A stretch of DNA of 64,000 nt from Bradyrhizobium barranii subsp. barranii (GTDB lineage: Bacteria; Pseudomonadota; Alphaproteobacteria; Rhizobiales; Xanthobacteraceae), in the NCBI RefSeq assembly GCF_017565645.3, contig NZ_CP086136.1, positions 10,089,501 to 10,153,500 on the forward strand. Reading direction: 5' to 3'. The notes beneath the pieces were generated by a model, which did no database searches, was not told the origin of the DNA, and saw only the letters and a list, made by a program, of their open reading frames with translations. The translations under genes and the position numbers were made by a program. Shown one piece after another: positions 1-9,583 of this stretch (the first letter of the stretch is position 1; each line of letters opens with the position of its first letter).

Positions 1-57
1 CAGCGCGATCCGCACCCGATAGGCGGCGCTGGAGCGGAAATAGCCGTGCAGCTTCAT
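1..57 (-). CDS. Maleylacetoacetate/maleylpyruvate isomerase (zeta-class GST), N-terminus only
   Basis: The first 19 codons of a leftward gene are present, running off the window edge. They read MKLHGYFRSSAAYRVRIAL, which matches the start of zeta-class glutathione S-transferases. The S-S-A-A-Y-R-V-R segment is the catalytic serine/glutathione-binding loop of this family. These enzymes do glutathione-dependent cis-trans isomerisation of maleylpyruvate or maleylacetoacetate in the cytoplasm. Being divergent from a gentisate dioxygenase gene favours the maleylpyruvate role, because that is the next step of gentisate degradation. The substrate assignment is inference. Confidence 0.75.
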   Translation of the reverse strand, partial: MKLHGYFRSSAAYRVRIAL

Positions 58-80
58 CGGAACCCTCCCTGTATTTTGTT

Positions 81-183
81 CGTCATTCCGGGGCGACGCG
101 TTAGCGTCGAGCCCGGAATCCATAACCACGATCGGGAGTATGGATTCCGGGCTCGCGCCTTTCGGCGCGCCCCGGAATGACAG
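81..183. repeat. Dispersed palindromic repeat in divergent intergenic region
   Basis: A 100-bp imperfect palindrome has outer arms CGTCATTCCGGGGCG / cgCCCCGGAATGAC and inner arms GAGCCCGGAATCCATA / TATGGATTCCGGGCTC. A shorter relative lies at 3036-3078. This is the kind of dispersed REP-like palindrome common in Bradyrhizobium and Rhodopseudomonas intergenic DNA. It sits between the divergent isomerase and dioxygenase genes and would form a strong hairpin in either leader transcript. Confidence 0.75.
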
Positions 184-266
184 CGGCTTTGTAGGCCGTT
201 CGTCACGTTGACGCTACCTAGATCGTCAGCATACTGTCAATCAACAAAACGAACGGGAGCCGTACC

Positions 267-1308
267 ATGGAAGCCGTGACCAAGACGCCGGAACGCGAGG
301 CGTTCTACCGGAAGATCGACGGCGAAAACCTCACCGCGCTGTGGACGGTGATGGGCGATTTGATCACGCCGGAGCCGAAGAGCGCCTGCCGCCCGCATCT
401 GTGGAAATTCGACGTCATCCGCGACTACATGACGGAAGCGGGCCGACTGATCACGGCCAAGGAAGCCGAGCGGCGCGTGCTGGTGCTGGAGAACCCCGGC
501 CTGCGCGGCCAGTCGAAAATCACGACCTCGCTCTATGCCGGCGTGCAGATGGTGGTGCCCGGCGACGTCGCGCCCGCACACCGGCACAGCCAGTCGGCGC
601 TGCGCTTCGTGCTCGAAGGCAAGGGCGCTCACACCGCGGTCGACGGCGAGCGTACCGCGATGGAGCCCGGCGATTTCATCATCACGCCGTCGATGACCTG
701 GCACGACCATTCCAACGAGACCGATGAGCCGATGTTCTGGCTCGACGGCCTCGACATCCCGCTGGTGCAGTTCTTCGACTGCTCTTTTGCGGAAGGCTCC
801 AAGGAAGACCAGCAGAGGATCACAAGGCCTGCCGGCGACAGCTTTGCGCGCTACGGCCACAATCCGCTGCCGGTCGACGCGAAGCGATCGTCCAAGACCT
901 CACCGATCTTCAGCTATCCCTATGCCTACACCCGCGAGGCGCTGGAGAAGGCCCGCGCGAGCCAGGAGTGGGACGCCTGCCACGGATTGAAGCTGAAATT
1001 CAGCAACCCCGAGACCGGCGATTTCGCAATGCCGACCATCGGCACCTTCATCCAGCTGCTGCCAAAGGGTTTCGAGACCGCACGCTACCGCGCGACCGAT
1101 GCGACGGTGTTCTGTCCGATCGAGGGCAAGGGACGCAGCCGGATCGGCGATGCCGTTTTTCGAATGGGGCCCGCGCGATCTGTTCGTGGTGCCGAGTTGG
1201 CAGTGGGTGACGCACGAGGCCGAAGACGACGCCGTGCTGTTCAGCTTCTCGGATCGCCCGGTGCAGCAGAAGCTGGATCTGTTTCGCGAGGATCGCGGGA
1301 ACGCGTGA
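267..1308 (+). pseudogene. Gentisate 1,2-dioxygenase, frameshifted near the C-terminus
   Basis: The gene encodes a two-cupin gentisate 1,2-dioxygenase, which opens the gentisate ring to maleylpyruvate using Fe(II) and O2. The first cupin shows the metal-binding H-R-H of PAHRHSQSALRF and a later WHDHSNETDEPMFW segment. The frame is intact to about residue 297. A run of five T at 1156-1160, where the family needs four (GTT TTC GAA TGG), then shifts it. The expected C-terminus (FEWGPRDLFVVPSWQWVTHE) continues in the +1 frame to TGA at 1306-1308. Removing one T gives about 346 aa, the usual length. It may be a true pseudogene or a homopolymer sequencing error. The divergent isomerase supports the gentisate assignment. 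Confidence 0.8.
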
Positions 1309-1320
1309 GCCGCCGGTCTC

Positions 1321-1420
1321 GTAGGGTGGGCAAAGGCGCCCTTGCGCCGTGCCCACCACAGTTCAGCGACTGATGAAGAGATGGTGGGCACGCTTAGGCT
1401 TTGCCCACCCTACGGTCGCA
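1321..1420. repeat. Inverted pair of GTAGGGTGGGCAAAG repeats
   Basis: GTAGGGTGGGCAAAG at about 1322 is mirrored by CTTTGCCCACCCTAC ending near 1414, with inner GTGCCCACCA / TGGTGGGCAC arms. It lies between the 3' ends of the convergent dioxygenase and permease genes. It could act as a bidirectional terminator or be a dispersed intergenic element. I see no coding content. Confidence 0.65.
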
Positions 1421-1430
1421 CGGGTTGTGG

Positions 1431-2249
1431 CTACCGCCAGTGCAGCAACCGCGTCTCCAGCCAGCCAATCACCTTCCCCACCACAAGCCCGAACACCGAC
1501 AGGATCACCACGCCCGCGAGCAGCTGGTCCGTCTGCATCAGATTGCCGGCCTGAAGCACAAAGGCGCCGATGCCGTATTGGGCGCCGATCATCTCGGCAC
1601 TGACGACCAGCAGCAGTGCGACGGACGCGGTGATGCGGAAGCCGGCGAGGATGGCGGGCAGCGCGCCGGGCCAGATCACCTTGCGCACGATGGTGGCGAA
1701 GGGAACGTTGAAACTCTGCGCCATGCGGATGAGGTTGCGCGGCACCGCATCGACGCCGCTATAGACCGAGATCGCGGTCGAGAAGAACACGCCGAGCGCA
1801 ATGGTCGCGATCTTCGGCTCTTCGCCGATGCCGAGCCAGAGAATGAGCAATGGCAGCAGTGCGATCTTCGGGATCGGGAACAGCGCCGAGATGAAGGTGA
1901 TGCCGACGCTGCGCGCAAGCCGCGACAGGCCGATGGCGAAGCCGACCGCGACGCCGGCCGCCGTTCCCAGCACCCAGCCGACGCCGATGCGCAGGATAGA
2001 GGCCGACAGATGCTGCCAGAGCGCGCCTGACATCGCGAGCTCGTAGATCGCCCGCGCGATCGCAGCCGGCGCCGGCAGGAACAGCGGATTGACCAGCCCG
2101 GCGCTGCCGGCCGCCTGCCAGATCGCGATGACGAGGGCGAGCGCGATCCAGCCGCCGAAGCGGCTGCTGGCGGGCACGAAGCCGGCGCCGCGAAAACGGA
2201 CGCGCCGCGTCGTGTCGTCCTTCGCAGACATCCCCGCGCGATCAAGCAT
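1431..2249 (-). CDS. ABC transporter permease, SsuC/TauC type
   Basis: A 272-aa inner-membrane permease of the BPD_transp_1 family with about six membrane segments. The EAA-like cytoplasmic loop lies around PRNLIRMAQSFNVPFATIVRKVIWPGALP, the usual SsuC/TauC location. It is the third gene of a leftward operon, binding protein then ATPase then permease. Its ATG overlaps the ATPase stop (ATGCTTGA), which suggests translational coupling. An alternative start is the ATG at 2231. Family members import sulfonates, nitrate, or pyrimidine-like and aromatic compounds. The substrate cannot be read here. Confidence 0.88.
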   Translation of the reverse strand: MLDRAGMSAKDDTTRRVRFRGAGFVPASSRFGGWIALALVIAIWQAAGSAGLVNPLFLPAPAAIARAIYELAMSGALWQHLSASILRIGVGWVLGTAAGVAVGFAIGLSRLARSVGITFISALFPIPKIALLPLLILWLGIGEEPKIATIALGVFFSTAISVYSGVDAVPRNLIRMAQSFNVPFATIVRKVIWPGALPAILAGFRITASVALLLVVSAEMIGAQYGIGAFVLQAGNLMQTDQLLAGVVILSVFGLVVGKVIGWLETRLLHWR

Positions 2250-3015
2250 GCTGAACCTCGCGCTCGGCGTCGATCGCCTCGTTGCGGATCAGCGACCAGA
2301 TCTGGTTCTGAAGCGCCAGCAGCTTTTCACGCGCAGCGATCTCGCCGCGCTCGGTGCGCGTCATCGGTACGGTCACGACCTCGCGAATGCGGCCCGGCCG
2401 CCGCGACAGCACCACGATGCGGTCGGCGAGCCGTGCGGCTTCCTCGAGATTGTGGGTGACATAGACCGCGCCCATGCCGCCATCGGCGAGCAGGCGGACG
2501 AAATCTTCCATCAGCAGCTCGCGTGTTTGTGAATCCAGCGCCGACAGCGGCTCGTCCATCAGCAGGATGGCGGGCTTGACCGCAAGCGCGCGCGAAATGC
2601 CGACGCGCTGGCGCATGCCGCCGGAGAGCTGCTTCGGATAGGTTGTGCGGAAGTCGGTCAGGCCGGTGCGACGCAAGGCATCGTCGACCAGCGCGCGGCG
2701 CTGCACGGCCGAGAGCTGGGTATGCAGCAGCGGGAATTCGACATTCTCCTCCACCGTCGCCCAGGGCAGCAGCGCGAAATCCTGGAACACGAAGGTCAGC
2801 GGATTGAGGCTGTCCGCCGGCGGAGACCCGCGCAGCTCGGGTGCGCCCGAAGTCGGCTGCAACAGCCCGCCGAGAATCGACAGCAGCGTGCTTTTGCCAC
2901 ATCCCGAAGGCCCGACGATCGCCACCACTTCGCCGGCGCTGACGGTGAAGGAAACGTCGTCGAGCACGGCGAGGTCACCGAAGCGATGGCTGATGTGGTT
3001 GGCGATCAGGTCCAT
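2242..3015 (-). CDS. ABC transporter ATP-binding protein, SsuB/TauB type
   Basis: A 257-aa nucleotide-binding subunit. Walker A is GPSGCGKST (about residues 35-43), the Q-loop lies in VFQDFALLPW, the signature is LSGGMRQRVGISRAL, Walker B is ILLMDEPLSALD, and the H-switch is in VYVTHNLEEA. All catalytic motifs are intact. It powers import through the adjacent permease at the cytoplasmic face of the inner membrane. It overlaps the permease gene by 8 bp and lies 68 bp after the binding protein, with a small palindrome in between. Confidence 0.92.
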   Translation of the reverse strand: MDLIANHISHRFGDLAVLDDVSFTVSAGEVVAIVGPSGCGKSTLLSILGGLLQPTSGAPELRGSPPADSLNPLTFVFQDFALLPWATVEENVEFPLLHTQLSAVQRRALVDDALRRTGLTDFRTTYPKQLSGGMRQRVGISRALAVKPAILLMDEPLSALDSQTRELLMEDFVRLLADGGMGAVYVTHNLEEAARLADRIVVLSRRPGRIREVVTVPMTRTERGEIAAREKLLALQNQIWSLIRNEAIDAEREVQHA

Positions 3016-3035
3016 TCTATCTCTGTCGTCTGTTC

Positions 3036-3078
3036 CGGTCGTTCCGGGATGGTCCGAAGGACCAGCCCCGGAATGACA
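3036..3078. repeat. Short palindrome between binding protein and ATPase genes
   Basis: The sequence TTCCGGGATGGTCC-gaa-GGACCAGCCCCGGAATGAC forms a hairpin in the operon transcript between the binding-protein and ATPase genes. It is related to the repeat at 81-183. In this position it may set stoichiometry by protecting the upstream mRNA or slowing read-through. That role is inferred from position only. Confidence 0.6.
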
Positions 3079-3083
3079 AAGGT

Positions 3084-4088
3084 TTAGTCCGCCTTCACAA
3101 AATCCTTGGCGATGATCGTGTTCACATCAAAGCCCTTGTCGGCAAAGCCCTGCTCCTGGAGCCATTTGATCTGGTTGTCGACGTTCTTGACGTCCAGCTT
3201 GCCGTCGGGATCGATATAGGCGCAATTGCCGACCACCTGCTCGACCGGCAAGTTGGTGTATTTGGCGATGATCTCCAGCAGCGGCTTGGTCTTGTCGTTG
3301 ATGGGCGCGACGCCGTCCTTCATGGCGGCGAGGATGACGTCGTGATATTCGCGGTCGGCTTTCGCGAGCACGCCGAGAAATTTTGTCACCAGCACCTTGT
3401 TGGTCAGCGTCTTGGGCGAGGCGAACACCGCGCCCAATTGCCAGGGCGTCTCGTCGCCGACCCATCCCAAAAACTTCGCGCCGCCCTCGTCCATCAGCTT
3501 TCGCGCGGTGGAGATCGGCAGCAGCGCCGCATCCACGGTTTCGCCCTTCAAGGCGGCGGCTGCGTTCGACAGCGATTGCAGCGGCACGATCTTCACGTCT
3601 GCGAGCTTGAAGCCGAATTTGTCGGCGAGCAGCCCCAGCGAATAGTGAAAGGATGAGCCAACCTGCGTCACGGCTATGCGCTTGCCCGCGAGGTCCTTCG
3701 GAGTCTTCAACCCGGCGGCATAGGCGTTGTTGCTGGCGAAATAGCCGATCAGGGGATAACCGGCCTTCTCGCGGCTCATGCCGCCGATCACTTTCAGCGT
3801 GCCTTTGCCGGCGAGATTGTAGAGACCGGCGGTGAAGGCGGTGACGCCGAAATCGATGTCGCCCGAGGTCGTCGCGACCGCGATCGGCTGCGCCGCATCG
3901 AAGAACTTCAGCTCGACGTCGAGACCGGCCTCGCGGAAATAGCCCTTGTCCTGCGCAATGAAGACGGGCGCGGACGACGACAGGCGGAGCACGCCGACCC
4001 TGGCCTTCAGCGCGTCTTCGGCCCGGGCCGTGCCCATCGCTGTGATCGCCATCAGGCCAGCCAGTGCGAGCCGCGCAATCCCGATCAT
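3084..4088 (-). CDS. ABC transporter substrate-binding protein, NMT1/SsuA-like
   Basis: A 334-aa periplasmic binding protein. Residues 1-23 (MIGIARLALAGLMAITAMGTARA) form a Sec signal peptide. The mature part has the NMT1/SsuA fold pattern, for example FIAQDKGYFREAGLDVELKFF near the start and DLAGKRIAVTQVGSSFHY mid-protein. Such proteins capture sulfonate, nitrate, thiamine-precursor or aromatic ligands. It is followed by its ATPase and permease and preceded, 45 bp away, by an FAD oxidoreductase. The imported compound may therefore feed that enzyme; this is inference. Confidence 0.88.
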   Translation of the reverse strand: MIGIARLALAGLMAITAMGTARAEDALKARVGVLRLSSSAPVFIAQDKGYFREAGLDVELKFFDAAQPIAVATTSGDIDFGVTAFTAGLYNLAGKGTLKVIGGMSREKAGYPLIGYFASNNAYAAGLKTPKDLAGKRIAVTQVGSSFHYSLGLLADKFGFKLADVKIVPLQSLSNAAAALKGETVDAALLPISTARKLMDEGGAKFLGWVGDETPWQLGAVFASPKTLTNKVLVTKFLGVLAKADREYHDVILAAMKDGVAPINDKTKPLLEIIAKYTNLPVEQVVGNCAYIDPDGKLDVKNVDNQIKWLQEQGFADKGFDVNTIIAKDFVKAD

Positions 4089-4133
4089 CCCGTGTCCTCC
4101 GTCGTCGTTCTCTCGGTCGTAATGTTACAACCG

Positions 4134-5501
4134 TCACAAACCTTCGGGCACGGGCTGGTCCCGCCCGATGAAGGCGCCCTGTTGTTTCAACGTTTCCTGT
4201 AATTTTTCAATGGGGATGTCGCGCGGGATGCGGTTTCCTGAGAGCGCGAGCGCCGCGGCGGAACCTGCGGCCTCCCCCATCACGAAACAGGCACCGGAAA
4301 CCCGCGCCGCCGACTGGCCCTCATGGGTCATCGAGGCGCAGCGGCCAGCGACGAGGAGATTGTCGACGCCTTCGGGCACCAGCATCCGGTAAGGCAGCTC
4401 GTTATAGCCGCGCGATTCCGGGATTGGCGGGAACGTGAAGACGACGTCGCCGGGAACATGGGCCTCGATCGGCCAGCCATTGACGCCGATCGAATCCGCG
4501 AACGAGGCACAGCCGAGCACGTCCTCGCCGCTGAGCTGGTAGCCGCCCTTGATGCGGCGGGTCTCGCGGATGCCGAGCTGCGGCGGCAAATCGACGATGT
4601 AGGATTTTTCAAAGCCCGGCACGGTGCTGCGCAGGAACTCGAATGCGGCCAGCGCCTGCTTGCGGCCCTCGATCTCGCCGCGGGTGAGGTCGTCGGGCTC
4701 GATGCCGTTGATGGCATGGCCGTCCTCGCGCGCCACTTGCGTGAAATTCACCCGCCATTCGATGCCTGACTTCTGCGGCCGCACGATCGCGCTCTTGCGC
4801 GGGAATGTGTGGGTGCCGGCGGCGATCGCCTTCTCCATCAATTGCGGGATGGTCCGCCAGGCATCGCCCGCCTTGTCGGGATCGATGCCGTTGAGGCGGA
4901 GCATCATCGAGGGGTACATCGGATGGCCGTGCTCGTCGCCGAGCTCGAACGGCGCCCCGGCCCAGACCGCGAGGTCGCCGTCGCCGGAGCAATCGATGAA
5001 GATCTCGGCGCGGACCGCCTGCCGTCCGGCCTTGGTCTCGACCATCAGCGCATCGATGCGGCTGTTATCGCCCATCACGACGCCGGCACCGAGCGCATGG
5101 AAGAGGATGTGCACCTTGTGGCTTGCGAGCAGCTCGTCGGCCGCGATCTTGTAGGCCGCGGTGTCATAGGCCTGGGCGAAGACCTTGCCGAGGATCAGAT
5201 GCGGCGCGTTGAGGCCGTTCAAATGATCGATCCGCGCCAGCAGCTCGGACGCCATGCCCTGCACCAGCCGGTGGGCCTGGCCGTAGACATTGCCATGCAG
5301 GCCGCAGAAATTGGTGACGCCGGCAGCCGTGCCCATGCCGCCGAGGAAGCCGTAGCGCTCGATCAGCAGCGTCTTTCGACCCGCGCGCGCCGCTGACGCC
5401 GCCGCCACGATGCCGGCAGGGCCGCCGCCGAGAACGACGACTTCATATTCGCCGTAGAGCGGCACCTGGCGTGCCGGTTCTTCGATCATCATGGCCCGCA
5501 T
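4134..5501 (-). CDS. FAD-dependent oxidoreductase
   Basis: A 455-aa flavoprotein. An N-terminal Rossmann dinucleotide-binding motif VVLGGGPAGIVAAASAARAG (about residues 22-41) is followed by ERYGFLGGMGTAAGV. Near the C-terminus is a second FAD contact, NLLVAGRCASMTHEGQSAARV. It fits the FAD_oxidored family (PF12831), soluble oxidoreductases or hydroxylases of uncertain substrate. It is the first gene of the leftward operon with the ABC importer and is divergent from a LysR regulator. It probably acts on the imported compound. The start could be the ATG at 5501 or one at 5492-5489. Confidence 0.85.
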   Translation of the reverse strand: MRAMMIEEPARQVPLYGEYEVVVLGGGPAGIVAAASAARAGRKTLLIERYGFLGGMGTAAGVTNFCGLHGNVYGQAHRLVQGMASELLARIDHLNGLNAPHLILGKVFAQAYDTAAYKIAADELLASHKVHILFHALGAGVVMGDNSRIDALMVETKAGRQAVRAEIFIDCSGDGDLAVWAGAPFELGDEHGHPMYPSMMLRLNGIDPDKAGDAWRTIPQLMEKAIAAGTHTFPRKSAIVRPQKSGIEWRVNFTQVAREDGHAINGIEPDDLTRGEIEGRKQALAAFEFLRSTVPGFEKSYIVDLPPQLGIRETRRIKGGYQLSGEDVLGCASFADSIGVNGWPIEAHVPGDVVFTFPPIPESRGYNELPYRMLVPEGVDNLLVAGRCASMTHEGQSAARVSGACFVMGEAAGSAAALALSGNRIPRDIPIEKLQETLKQQGAFIGRDQPVPEGL

Positions 5502-5587
5502 GCGCGTCCGCTCCCAAAATCTCTTGCTTGAAGCCGACTATGAATTAACGCAGGGCGAGCTACAATCCACCAAAATACGCGATCAGC

Positions 5588-5604
5588 TTTCTCGAATCGA
5601 GAAA
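5588..5604. promoter_or_regulatory. Perfect palindrome at the LysR start, likely operator
   Basis: TTTCTCGA-a-TCGAGAAA is a perfect 17-bp palindrome ending 7 bp before the LysR ATG and overlapping its ribosome-binding region. It lies in the 110-bp gap between the divergent LysR gene and the FAD/ABC operon. It has the T-N11-A core of LysR sites. An operator for autoregulation and control of the divergent operon is likely but untested. Confidence 0.55.
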
Positions 5605-5611
5605 GGTCGAC

Positions 5612-6496
5612 ATGGACATCCTGGTAAACCTTCAGGCCTTCCTCGCCACGGCGGATACGGCCGGATTCTCTGCCGCCGCGCGCAAACTCAATGTCTCGAC
5701 CTCGGTCGTCGCCAAGCGCGTCACGCAACTGGAGGCACGGATTGGCGCGCCGCTGTTCCATCGCTCGACCCGGCAACTGCGCCTGACGGAGGCCGGCCAG
5801 CGCTATGTGCATCGCGCCCGCAGTGTCGTCGCCGATGCCACCGACCTGCTCTCGCGAATGGGCGAGAAGGGACACGATCTCGTCGATCACCTCCGCATCA
5901 AGGCGCCGACCTCGCTCACCGTGGCGCGCCTTGCCGACGCCTTCAGCGCCTTCCAGACGCAGAACCCGCGATTGAAACTCGAGATCGTGCTGATCGACCG
6001 CCCGGTCGATCCCGTCACCGAAGGCTTTGACATCGCCATCGGCGCCTTCCCTCATTCCTTCGGCGGCGTGGTCGACGAGCCGCTGTGTCCGCTGAAGCGG
6101 CTGCTCTGCGCCTCACCGGCCTATTTGAAGAAACACGGCGCGCCAAAGCACCCGCGCGACCTCGTCGACCATCGCTGCCTCAGCTTCCTGCCGACGGGAC
6201 CGGAGTGGATCTTCGACGGCCCGCGCGGGCGCATCAGCATCCAGGTCAGCCCGCTGCTCTCCTCCAACGAGGGCCATGTGCTGGCGCGCAGCGCGATCGC
6301 CGGCAACGGCATCGCGCTGATCTCCCATTATCTCGTGGCGGATGCCCTGCGCGACGGTACGCTCAAGCCGGTGCTGCGCGACTTTCCAATTCCCGAGCTG
6401 TGGATCAAGGCCGCGATCCCCGAGCGGCGGCGCAACGCCGCCGCGGTGCAGGCTCTCTTGCGCGAATTGAAGAGCGCGCTGCTACCGGTGCTGTAA
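5612..6496 (+). CDS. LysR-family transcriptional regulator
   Basis: A 294-aa LysR regulator. Residues 1-60 hold the winged HTH (FLATADTAGFSAAARKLNVSTSVVAKRVTQLEARIGAPLFHRSTRQLRLT). Residues 90-290 form the periplasmic-binding-like effector domain. AAAGG lies upstream of the ATG. It is divergent from the FAD oxidoreductase/ABC operon, the standard layout for a LysR activator of that operon. The effector is presumably the imported or oxidised compound. Confidence 0.9.
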   Translation: MDILVNLQAFLATADTAGFSAAARKLNVSTSVVAKRVTQLEARIGAPLFHRSTRQLRLTEAGQRYVHRARSVVADATDLLSRMGEKGHDLVDHLRIKAPTSLTVARLADAFSAFQTQNPRLKLEIVLIDRPVDPVTEGFDIAIGAFPHSFGGVVDEPLCPLKRLLCASPAYLKKHGAPKHPRDLVDHRCLSFLPTGPEWIFDGPRGRISIQVSPLLSSNEGHVLARSAIAGNGIALISHYLVADALRDGTLKPVLRDFPIPELWIKAAIPERRRNAAAVQALLRELKSALLPVL

Positions 6497-6539
6497 GGCC
6501 GCCTCGTGCGCCCCCATGGCGTCGCCGGCTTCTCCGGGT

Positions 6540-8576
6540 TCAGGCCGCCGAGCGGATGGTGTGGAGGAAATCGTCGACGTTCGACCTCATCGAATCCGCC
6601 TGCTGCTTCAGGGCGGCTGCGACCGTCAGGGCGGCTTCGGCACCGGCGTCGGTCTCGCCCGCCACGGCGCGCACCTGACCGATTTCCTGCGTCACCGCCG
6701 TGGTGCCGTTGGCCGCCTCCTCGACGTTGCGCGCGATTTCGCCAGTGGCCGCGCCCTGCTCTTCGACGGCCGCGGCAATCGCCGTGGCGATGTCGGCCAG
6801 TTCCTTGACGGTGGAGCCGAACTGCCTGATCGCCTGAACCGATTGGCCGGTCGCGCTCTGGATGGTCGCGATCTGGCTGGCGATCTGCTCGGTCGCCTGC
6901 GCCGTCTGGGTGGCGAGACTCTTGACCTCGCTGGCGACGATCGCGAAGCCTCGTCCGGCGTCGCCGGCGCGCGCCGCTTCGATGGTCGCGTTCAGCGCCA
7001 GCAGATTGGTCTGGCTGGCGATGGCCTGAATCAGCTGAATGATGGTGCCGATCTTCTCAGCCGCATCCGACAGCCCATGCATCAATTCGGAGGTGCGGTT
7101 GGTCTCGTCGGTCGCCCTGTTCGAGACCGCGACGGAGCGGTGCACCTGGCTCGAGATTTCACGGATCGAGGCCGCGAGTTGCTGGGTGGCGGAGGCGACG
7201 GTCTGCACATTCATCGATGCCTGCTCGGCGCGGGTCGCGACCGCTTCGGCGAGCCCGCGTCCGCGTTCGGCGACCTTTGCCAACTCCTCGGCGCTGCGCC
7301 CCATGTCGTCGGCACGGCCGCCGACACCGGAAATGACTCCCTGCATGCCCTGCTCGAAGCGGCCGGCAAGATCCGACATCATGCGGGCGCGGTCAGCCTC
7401 GCTGGCTTCGCGCTGTGCCGTCGCCTCACCTTCCATGCGGCGAACCGCCAGCGCGTTTTCGCGGAACACCTCGACGGCGCGCGCCATGCGGCCGATTTCG
7501 TCGCGCGAGTCGCCGCCCGGGATCGGCTCATCGAGCTCGCCCGCCGCCAGCGATTGCATCCGGTCGGTCATGCTGCGAATCGGACCGGACACGCTGGCGC
7601 CGATCAACCACGCCAGCACCGCTCCCAGCAGCAGCGCGCCGGCCGCGGTCGCGATGACGGTCTGCTTGGTCTGATCGACCGCTGCCGCGGTCTTGTCGCC
7701 CTGCTCGGCGCGCACGGTGCCGAGCTTCGCGTTGATCTTGTTGACGTGGTCGTCGATTGCCGCACTGGCTTTCTTCAATTCGGCCTGCCTGGCGCGCAGA
7801 TCGGCGGCCACCTTGATGACCTCGTCCAGCGCGGCCGCGTCGGCAGTGATCGCGGTCTTGAGCGCGGCGACCAGCGCCTTCAGTTTGGCGTCGCTCGCCC
7901 CCGCCAGCTCAGCCTCGGTGTCTGCGATCGCCAGCTGGGCATAGGACAACGCCTGCCTGGCGTCGTCGGCATCGCCCGTCGACAAAGTGGAGCCATAGCG
8001 CATCACGGTGATCCGCAGTGCGTCAACGACGCCGGCCAGACGCATCGGGTTGACCAGCCGTTCCGCGTCTTCGGACCGGTTGGCGAGCGCAACCTGGATA
8101 CCGCTGACATTGAGGCCGGCGGCTGCACCCTGGGCGTCGGTTTTCGTGGTCGCGGCGCGCAGCCGATCCGCCGCCTCCGCTGCCGCGGTGAACGACGAGC
8201 GATAGGTTTCCAGCGCGGTCTTGACCGGGCCGATGCCTTCCGCGATCGCTTGCAGCTTGCCGAACTGCCGGTCGACCTGATCGGCCAGTTTGCCGACGCC
8301 GTCGATGGCCTTGGCCGCGGCATCCTTGTCGCCGACATTCCAGGTTCGGATGAATTTCTCGACCGCCGAGTTCGCCTCCAGAAGCGCGGCCCGCGCCTGT
8401 GACATGCCGGCGTCGCCGGCAGCGCTGGTCACGAGCTCATTGACCGTTCCGCCGATCCGCTCGACCTGGACCATGGCGAAGCCCGCGAGCAGGACCAGAA
8501 AGCTGAGAACCAGCGCGAAGCCGCCGAACACGCGCGGACGAACGCCGACGCGGGACATCATGTGCGATAATTTCAT
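6540..8576 (-). CDS. Methyl-accepting chemotaxis protein
   Basis: A 678-aa transmembrane chemoreceptor. One membrane segment is near the N-terminus ([21 protein letters not shown]) and another near residue 310 ([21 protein letters not shown]), flanking a helical periplasmic domain of about 260 aa. A HAMP domain and a long signalling coiled coil follow, with the conserved hairpin tip around [40 protein letters not shown]. It reports ligand state to CheA/CheW. It directly follows a TRAP binding-protein gene on the same strand: a TTG at 8597 overlaps that stop (TTGA), or translation starts at the ATG at 8576. The pairing suggests chemotaxis towards the ligand of the binding protein. Confidence 0.9.
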   Translation of the reverse strand: MKLSHMMSRVGVRPRVFGGFALVLSFLVLLAGFAMVQVERIGGTVNELVTSAAGDAGMSQARAALLEANSAVEKFIRTWNVGDKDAAAKAIDGVGKLADQVDRQFGKLQAIAEGIGPVKTALETYRSSFTAAAEAADRLRAATTKTDAQGAAAGLNVSGIQVALANRSEDAERLVNPMRLAGVVDALRITVMRYGSTLSTGDADDARQALSYAQLAIADTEAELAGASDAKLKALVAALKTAITADAAALDEVIKVAADLRARQAELKKASAAIDDHVNKINAKLGTVRAEQGDKTAAAVDQTKQTVIATAAGALLLGAVLAWLIGASVSGPIRSMTDRMQSLAAGELDEPIPGGDSRDEIGRMARAVEVFRENALAVRRMEGEATAQREASEADRARMMSDLAGRFEQGMQGVISGVGGRADDMGRSAEELAKVAERGRGLAEAVATRAEQASMNVQTVASATQQLAASIREISSQVHRSVAVSNRATDETNRTSELMHGLSDAAEKIGTIIQLIQAIASQTNLLALNATIEAARAGDAGRGFAIVASEVKSLATQTAQATEQIASQIATIQSATGQSVQAIRQFGSTVKELADIATAIAAAVEEQGAATGEIARNVEEAANGTTAVTQEIGQVRAVAGETDAGAEAALTVAAALKQQADSMRSNVDDFLHTIRSAA

Positions 8577-8593
8577 GGCAAATCCGAAATTCT

Positions 8594-9583
8594 TCAACGG
8601 GTGGAGCGGATGGCGGCGAGCAGATCCTTGCCAAACCGCTTCTCGAATTCCTGATCGAGCGGCTTGACCGCGTCGACGAAGGGCTGGCGATCGAATGTCT
8701 CGATGACGTCCATGCCGCCGCTACGCACTTGCTCGAGCGATGCGGCATCGAGCTTCGCCTGCCAGGTCGCCTCCGCTCCCTCCTTCGCCAGCGCGATCAG
8801 CATGGCCTGGTCGGCCGGCGGAAGCTGTTCGAACATGGCACGGTTGGCGACGAACGCGATCGGCGCGAAGAAGTGACCGGTCAGCGTGAGGTATTTCTGG
8901 ACTTCGTAGAGCCGGGAGCCGGCGATGGTCGGCACCGGATTTTCCTGCCCATCGAGCCGGCCGTCCTTCAGCGCGGTATAGACCAGCGGAAATTCCATCG
9001 GGACCACTTCGGCGCCGAGCGCCTTGAACGTCATCTGGTAGATCTCGTTCGGAATGACGCGAATCTTGAGACCTTTGATATCCTCGGGCGTGCGAACCGG
9101 CCGTTTGGAATTCGTGACGTTGCGAAATCCCTGTCGGCCGATTGCCAGCAGCGTCAGCCCCTTGTCAGCGAATTTGGTGGCGATTGCCGCGCCGGCCGGA
9201 CCTTGTGCCACGGCCTTCGCGTGGGCTGTGTCGCGGAACAGGAAGGGAATGTCGAACACGCCAAGTTCGGGGACGACCGAACTGACCACAGACCCCGACA
9301 GCACCGCCATATCGACCGAGCCGGCCCGGGTCGCCGCCAGGATGGCGTTCTCGCTGCCGAGCGCGTTGGTGGCACGCTCGTCGATCACGATGCGCTTGCC
9401 GGCCGATGCCACCAGCTTCTGGCGAAACTCATCGGCCCCGATTTGCTGCGGGCTCCCCAGCTGGGAATTGAATGCCAGAGAGATCAATCGCGGTGAAGCG
9501 GCAGCCGGTTGCAGAACCAGCAGCCCTGCCGCCGCGGCGACGATCGATCCGGCTTTCCAAAGTCCCAAAACTCGTCTGTGCAT
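8594..9583 (-). CDS. TRAP transporter solute-binding protein, DctP family
   Basis: A 329-aa periplasmic DctP-family protein. The chosen ATG at 9583 gives a clean Sec signal (residues 1 to about 27, ending PAAASP). The upstream extension of the open frame has no signal-peptide character. Family features include the central [47 protein letters not shown] block with the conserved Arg that binds carboxylate ligands. No DctQ/DctM membrane subunits are next to it. Instead the gene runs into a chemoreceptor, so it may serve as a ligand-sensing partner rather than in transport. That is inference. Confidence 0.88.
   Translation of the reverse strand: MHRRVLGLWKAGSIVAAAAGLLVLQPAAASPRLISLAFNSQLGSPQQIGADEFRQKLVASAGKRIVIDERATNALGSENAILAATRAGSVDMAVLSGSVVSSVVPELGVFDIPFLFRDTAHAKAVAQGPAGAAIATKFADKGLTLLAIGRQGFRNVTNSKRPVRTPEDIKGLKIRVIPNEIYQMTFKALGAEVVPMEFPLVYTALKDGRLDGQENPVPTIAGSRLYEVQKYLTLTGHFFAPIAFVANRAMFEQLPPADQAMLIALAKEGAEATWQAKLDAASLEQVRSGGMDVIETFDRQPFVDAVKPLDQEFEKRFGKDLLAAIRSTR

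Noticed and set aside
6516..8402. 628-codon open frame on the plus strand
   Set aside because: Antisense shadow of the chemoreceptor gene. It has no domain and owes its openness to high GC third positions.
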